Shown here: piece by piece, positions 6,425-7,381 of the stretch | Layout: each line of letters starts with the position of its first letter | Numbering within the stretch: position 1 is the first letter of the stretch | Assembly: GCA_045593325.1 (NCBI GenBank) | Contig: JAZNWL010000083.1 | Coordinates: 1-7,381 of the forward strand | DNA length: 7,381 nucleotides | Direction: 5' to 3' | Source: UMGS1484 sp045593325 | GTDB lineage: Bacteria > Bacillota > Clostridia > Oscillospirales > Acutalibacteraceae | Made by a program: the position numbers and the translations under genes | The notes under the pieces: generated by a model | What the model was told of the DNA's origin: nothing | The model's input: only the letters and a program-made list of their open reading frames with translations | Database searches by the model: none

Positions 6425-6841
6425 ATGATTTCTATCATCATCGGAAACAAAGGCTCGGGTAAAACCAAAAAACTCATCGACTATATCAACACCCGTGTTG
6501 ACGAAAGTCACGGCAATGTTGTTTGCATTGAAAAGGGCATGAAATTAACCTATGAATTGACCTACCGTGTTCGTTTGATGGACAGCGACCGTTTTTCCAT
6601 TGACGGTTATGACCAACTGTTAGGCTTTATCAGCGGCATTTGCGCCAGCGACCATGACGTGACCGACATTTTTGTGGACGGCACCTTGAAGATCGGTGGC
6701 CAGGACAAAACTGAATTGGTGGCATTCTTGGAAAAACTTTCCAAACTGGCTGACCTTTCCAAAGCCAAGATCATGCTGACCATTTCTTGCGACGAAGCCG
6801 ACCTTCCCGAATCCATTCATCAATTTGAAATCATTCGGTAA
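6425..6841 (+). CDS. Small P-loop ATP-binding protein of unknown function
   Basis: A 138-residue soluble protein beginning MISIIIGNKGSGKTKKLIDY. The Walker A motif GNKGSGKT (7-14) is intact. A hydrophobic strand ending in Asp, TDIFVDG (about 80-86), is a plausible Walker B. A second strand, AKIMLTISCDE (about 116-126), resembles the sensor strand of small P-loop NTPases. No extra domain, membrane segment or signal peptide is seen. Similar short clostridial proteins are sometimes labelled PilT or twitching motility, but nothing here supports a pilus role. The ATG at 6425 has AAGGAG 8 nt upstream; a longer frame from 6305 overlaps pgi and is rejected. It lies 25 nt after pgi and ends 19 nt before a strong terminator, so it is the last gene of that operon. 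Function not recognised. Confidence 0.85.
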   Translation: MISIIIGNKGSGKTKKLIDYINTRVDESHGNVVCIEKGMKLTYELTYRVRLMDSDRFSIDGYDQLLGFISGICASDHDVTDIFVDGTLKIGGQDKTELVAFLEKLSKLADLSKAKIMLTISCDEADLPESIHQFEIIR

Positions 6842-6860
6842 GAAAAGAAAATAAATGCCA

Positions 6861-6892
6861 AAACCGCTCATGGAAAACTCCATGAGCGGTTT
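6861..6892 (+). terminator. Intrinsic terminator of the pgi operon
   Basis: A perfect 14-bp stem (6861-6874 with 6879-6892, core CCGCTCATGGA) has a four-base AAAC loop and runs into TTTTT (6890-6894). It stands 19 nt after the stop codon of the P-loop gene. The opposite strand also ends in a short U-run, so weak bidirectional action is possible. Confidence 0.93.
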
Positions 6893-7010
6893 TTCGTTTG
6901 TGAAATGATATTATTTTGAAGCGCTTCCGGCGGCAACACGCTTGCCCCCGCAAGGGAATGTGAAAGTTATTTGTAAGAGACGATGCCCATATCACCCTGC
7001 AGAATGATTC

Positions 7011-7066
7011 AACAATCCGTCCACCAACACCCGGCGTTGTTCCCCTTTCCTTTGCACAAGGGAGGC
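7011..7066. repeat. Decayed MITE-like dispersed repeat fragment
   Basis: The segment begins AACAATCCGTCC, contains an imperfect stem CAACACC/GGCGTTG (7025-7039), and ends TTTGCACAAGGGAGGC (7051-7066). On the other strand it reads GCCTCCCTTGTGCAAAGG... then GGACGGATTGTT. From memory this resembles one half of an abundant palindromic intergenic element of gut Firmicutes. The matching second terminal repeat is not found to the left, so the copy is probably partial. No genome comparison was possible. Confidence 0.4.
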
Positions 7067-7111
7067 GCGAGCGGGCATAAAAGTGCTTCAACGCAAATTG
7101 CCATATCTTTA

Positions 7112-7146
7112 TAAAAACACCGCCGAGTCCCGAAGGGCTCGGCGGT
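7112..7146 (-). terminator. Terminator-like hairpin facing left
   Basis: CCGCCGAG/CTCGGCGG (7120-7127 with 7138-7145, plus an outer A-T pair) continues past a C-A mismatch to a cUUCGg tetraloop when read on the minus strand. It is followed by GTTTTTA (7118-7112). This arrangement would stop transcription coming from the right. On the plus strand the stem has no useful U-run. Confidence 0.65.
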
Positions 7147-7172
7147 CAGACTGTCAAAAAAGGCACAGGAAC

Positions 7173-7274
7173 ATAGGCGCTTTATCACCAATAAAACAAA
7201 TGGGAACCCAAAAAGAAAAATAAATCAAAAGAAAAATGGAGAGAATATCGAATTCTCCCCATTTTTGCGCCTAT
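7173..7274. repeat. Inverted repeat ATAGGCGC/GCGCCTAT enclosing an A-rich segment
   Basis: ATAGGCGC at 7173-7180 is exactly matched in reverse by GCGCCTAT at 7267-7274. The arms enclose an A-rich stretch with the direct repeat AAAAGAAAAAT and the hairpin at 7232-7266. It could be the ends of a small dispersed element or a long-range RNA stem. Eight bases is short enough for chance. Confidence 0.35.
7232..7266. terminator. Hairpin flanked by A- and T-runs, possible bidirectional terminator
   Basis: AAAAATGG (7232-7239) pairs with CCATTTTT (7259-7266). One A-C mismatch follows, then GAGAAT pairs with ATTCTC around a five-base loop. With A-runs on one side and T-runs on the other it would look like an intrinsic terminator on both strands, though the stem is AT-rich. 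It may equally be the core of a dispersed repeat. Confidence 0.55.
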
Positions 7275-7297
7275 TTGTCATTTTTTCGGCACTCGAA

Positions 7298-7361
7298 GTA
7301 CCCTCGTACGTCTTGCTCCGTCGCAAGTTCCGCTCGTTCCTTTTCACCTGTTCGGTGAAAA
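7298..7361. repeat. Cluster of three short hairpins at the right edge
   Basis: Three stems follow one another: GTAC/GTAC (7298-7301, 7306-7309), CTTGC/GCAAG (7312-7316, 7323-7327) and the perfect TTTTCACC/GGTGAAAA (7341-7348, 7354-7361). Such density suggests a structured RNA or a palindromic dispersed repeat that continues past the window. No known RNA family was recognised. Confidence 0.35.
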
Positions 7362-7381
7362 CGTCACTTGTTCCACTGCTC

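Larger units (their letters stand above)
6893..7381. other. Gene-poor, repeat-rich intergenic stretch
   Basis: No reading frame here has a ribosome binding site, recognisable motifs and freedom from hairpins. The stretch holds a 10-bp palindrome GAAGCGCTTC (6918-6927), a CTTGC/GCAAG hairpin (6941-6954), a MITE-like remnant, two terminator-like hairpins and a set of stems at the right edge, described separately. An A-rich direct repeat AAAAGAAAAAT occurs at 7211-7221 and 7227-7237. Confidence 0.6.

Noticed and set aside
6425..6841. PilT or twitching-motility label for the P-loop protein
   Set aside because: Only the Walker A resemblance supports it. The protein is far too short for PilT and no pilus genes are near.
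7009..7191. Minus-strand 60-residue frame with many Cys residues
   Set aside because: It runs through a UUCG-capped terminator hairpin and the MITE-like remnant, has no clear ribosome binding site, and no recognisable motif.

Overview
The window looks like part of the chromosome of an anaerobic, probably gut-type member of the Clostridia (Firmicutes). The signs are strong AGGAGG-type ribosome binding sites, TTGNNN/TATAAT promoters with 17-bp spacers, a short-type glucose-6-phosphate isomerase, a DacF/PBP5-like carboxypeptidase, and a sensory-type [FeFe]-hydrogenase cluster with a DRTGG-domain protein. I cannot assign a genus. No tRNA, rRNA, CRISPR array, transposase or phage gene was seen.

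Left part (1-2237, minus strand): a compact four-gene operon read right to left. It encodes a NuoE-like [2Fe-2S] protein (2167-1688), a DRTGG-domain protein (1652-1287), an RsbW/SpoIIAB-type single-domain ATPase (1294-866, overlapping the previous gene by 8 nt) and a [FeFe]-hydrogenase-like iron-sulfur protein (826 to beyond the left edge). The hydrogenase-like protein has Ala where catalytic enzymes have the proton-relay Cys, and its second H-cluster motif has diverged. This matches the putative sensory (HydS, group C) hydrogenases. The operon reads as a hydrogen- or redox-sensing cassette rather than an H2-producing enzyme. Its strong promoter carries a perfect 14-bp palindrome between and over the core elements.

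Middle (2315-4965): mtaB, a tRNA methylthiotransferase (minus strand), is divergent from a D-alanyl-D-alanine carboxypeptidase gene (plus strand). The short intergenic region has a very good mtaB promoter. A weaker opposite promoter candidate would share its -10 bases.

Right (4999-6892, plus strand): pgi has its own promoter and is followed 25 nt later by a small P-loop ATP-binding protein of unknown function. The pair ends at a textbook intrinsic terminator.

Far right (6893-7381): about 490 nt without a convincing gene. It is dense in inverted repeats: a decayed MITE-like stretch, a terminator-like hairpin facing left, an A/T-flanked hairpin that could terminate in both directions, and a run of small stems reaching the right edge. 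It appears to be a graveyard or cluster of dispersed intergenic repeats plus terminators.
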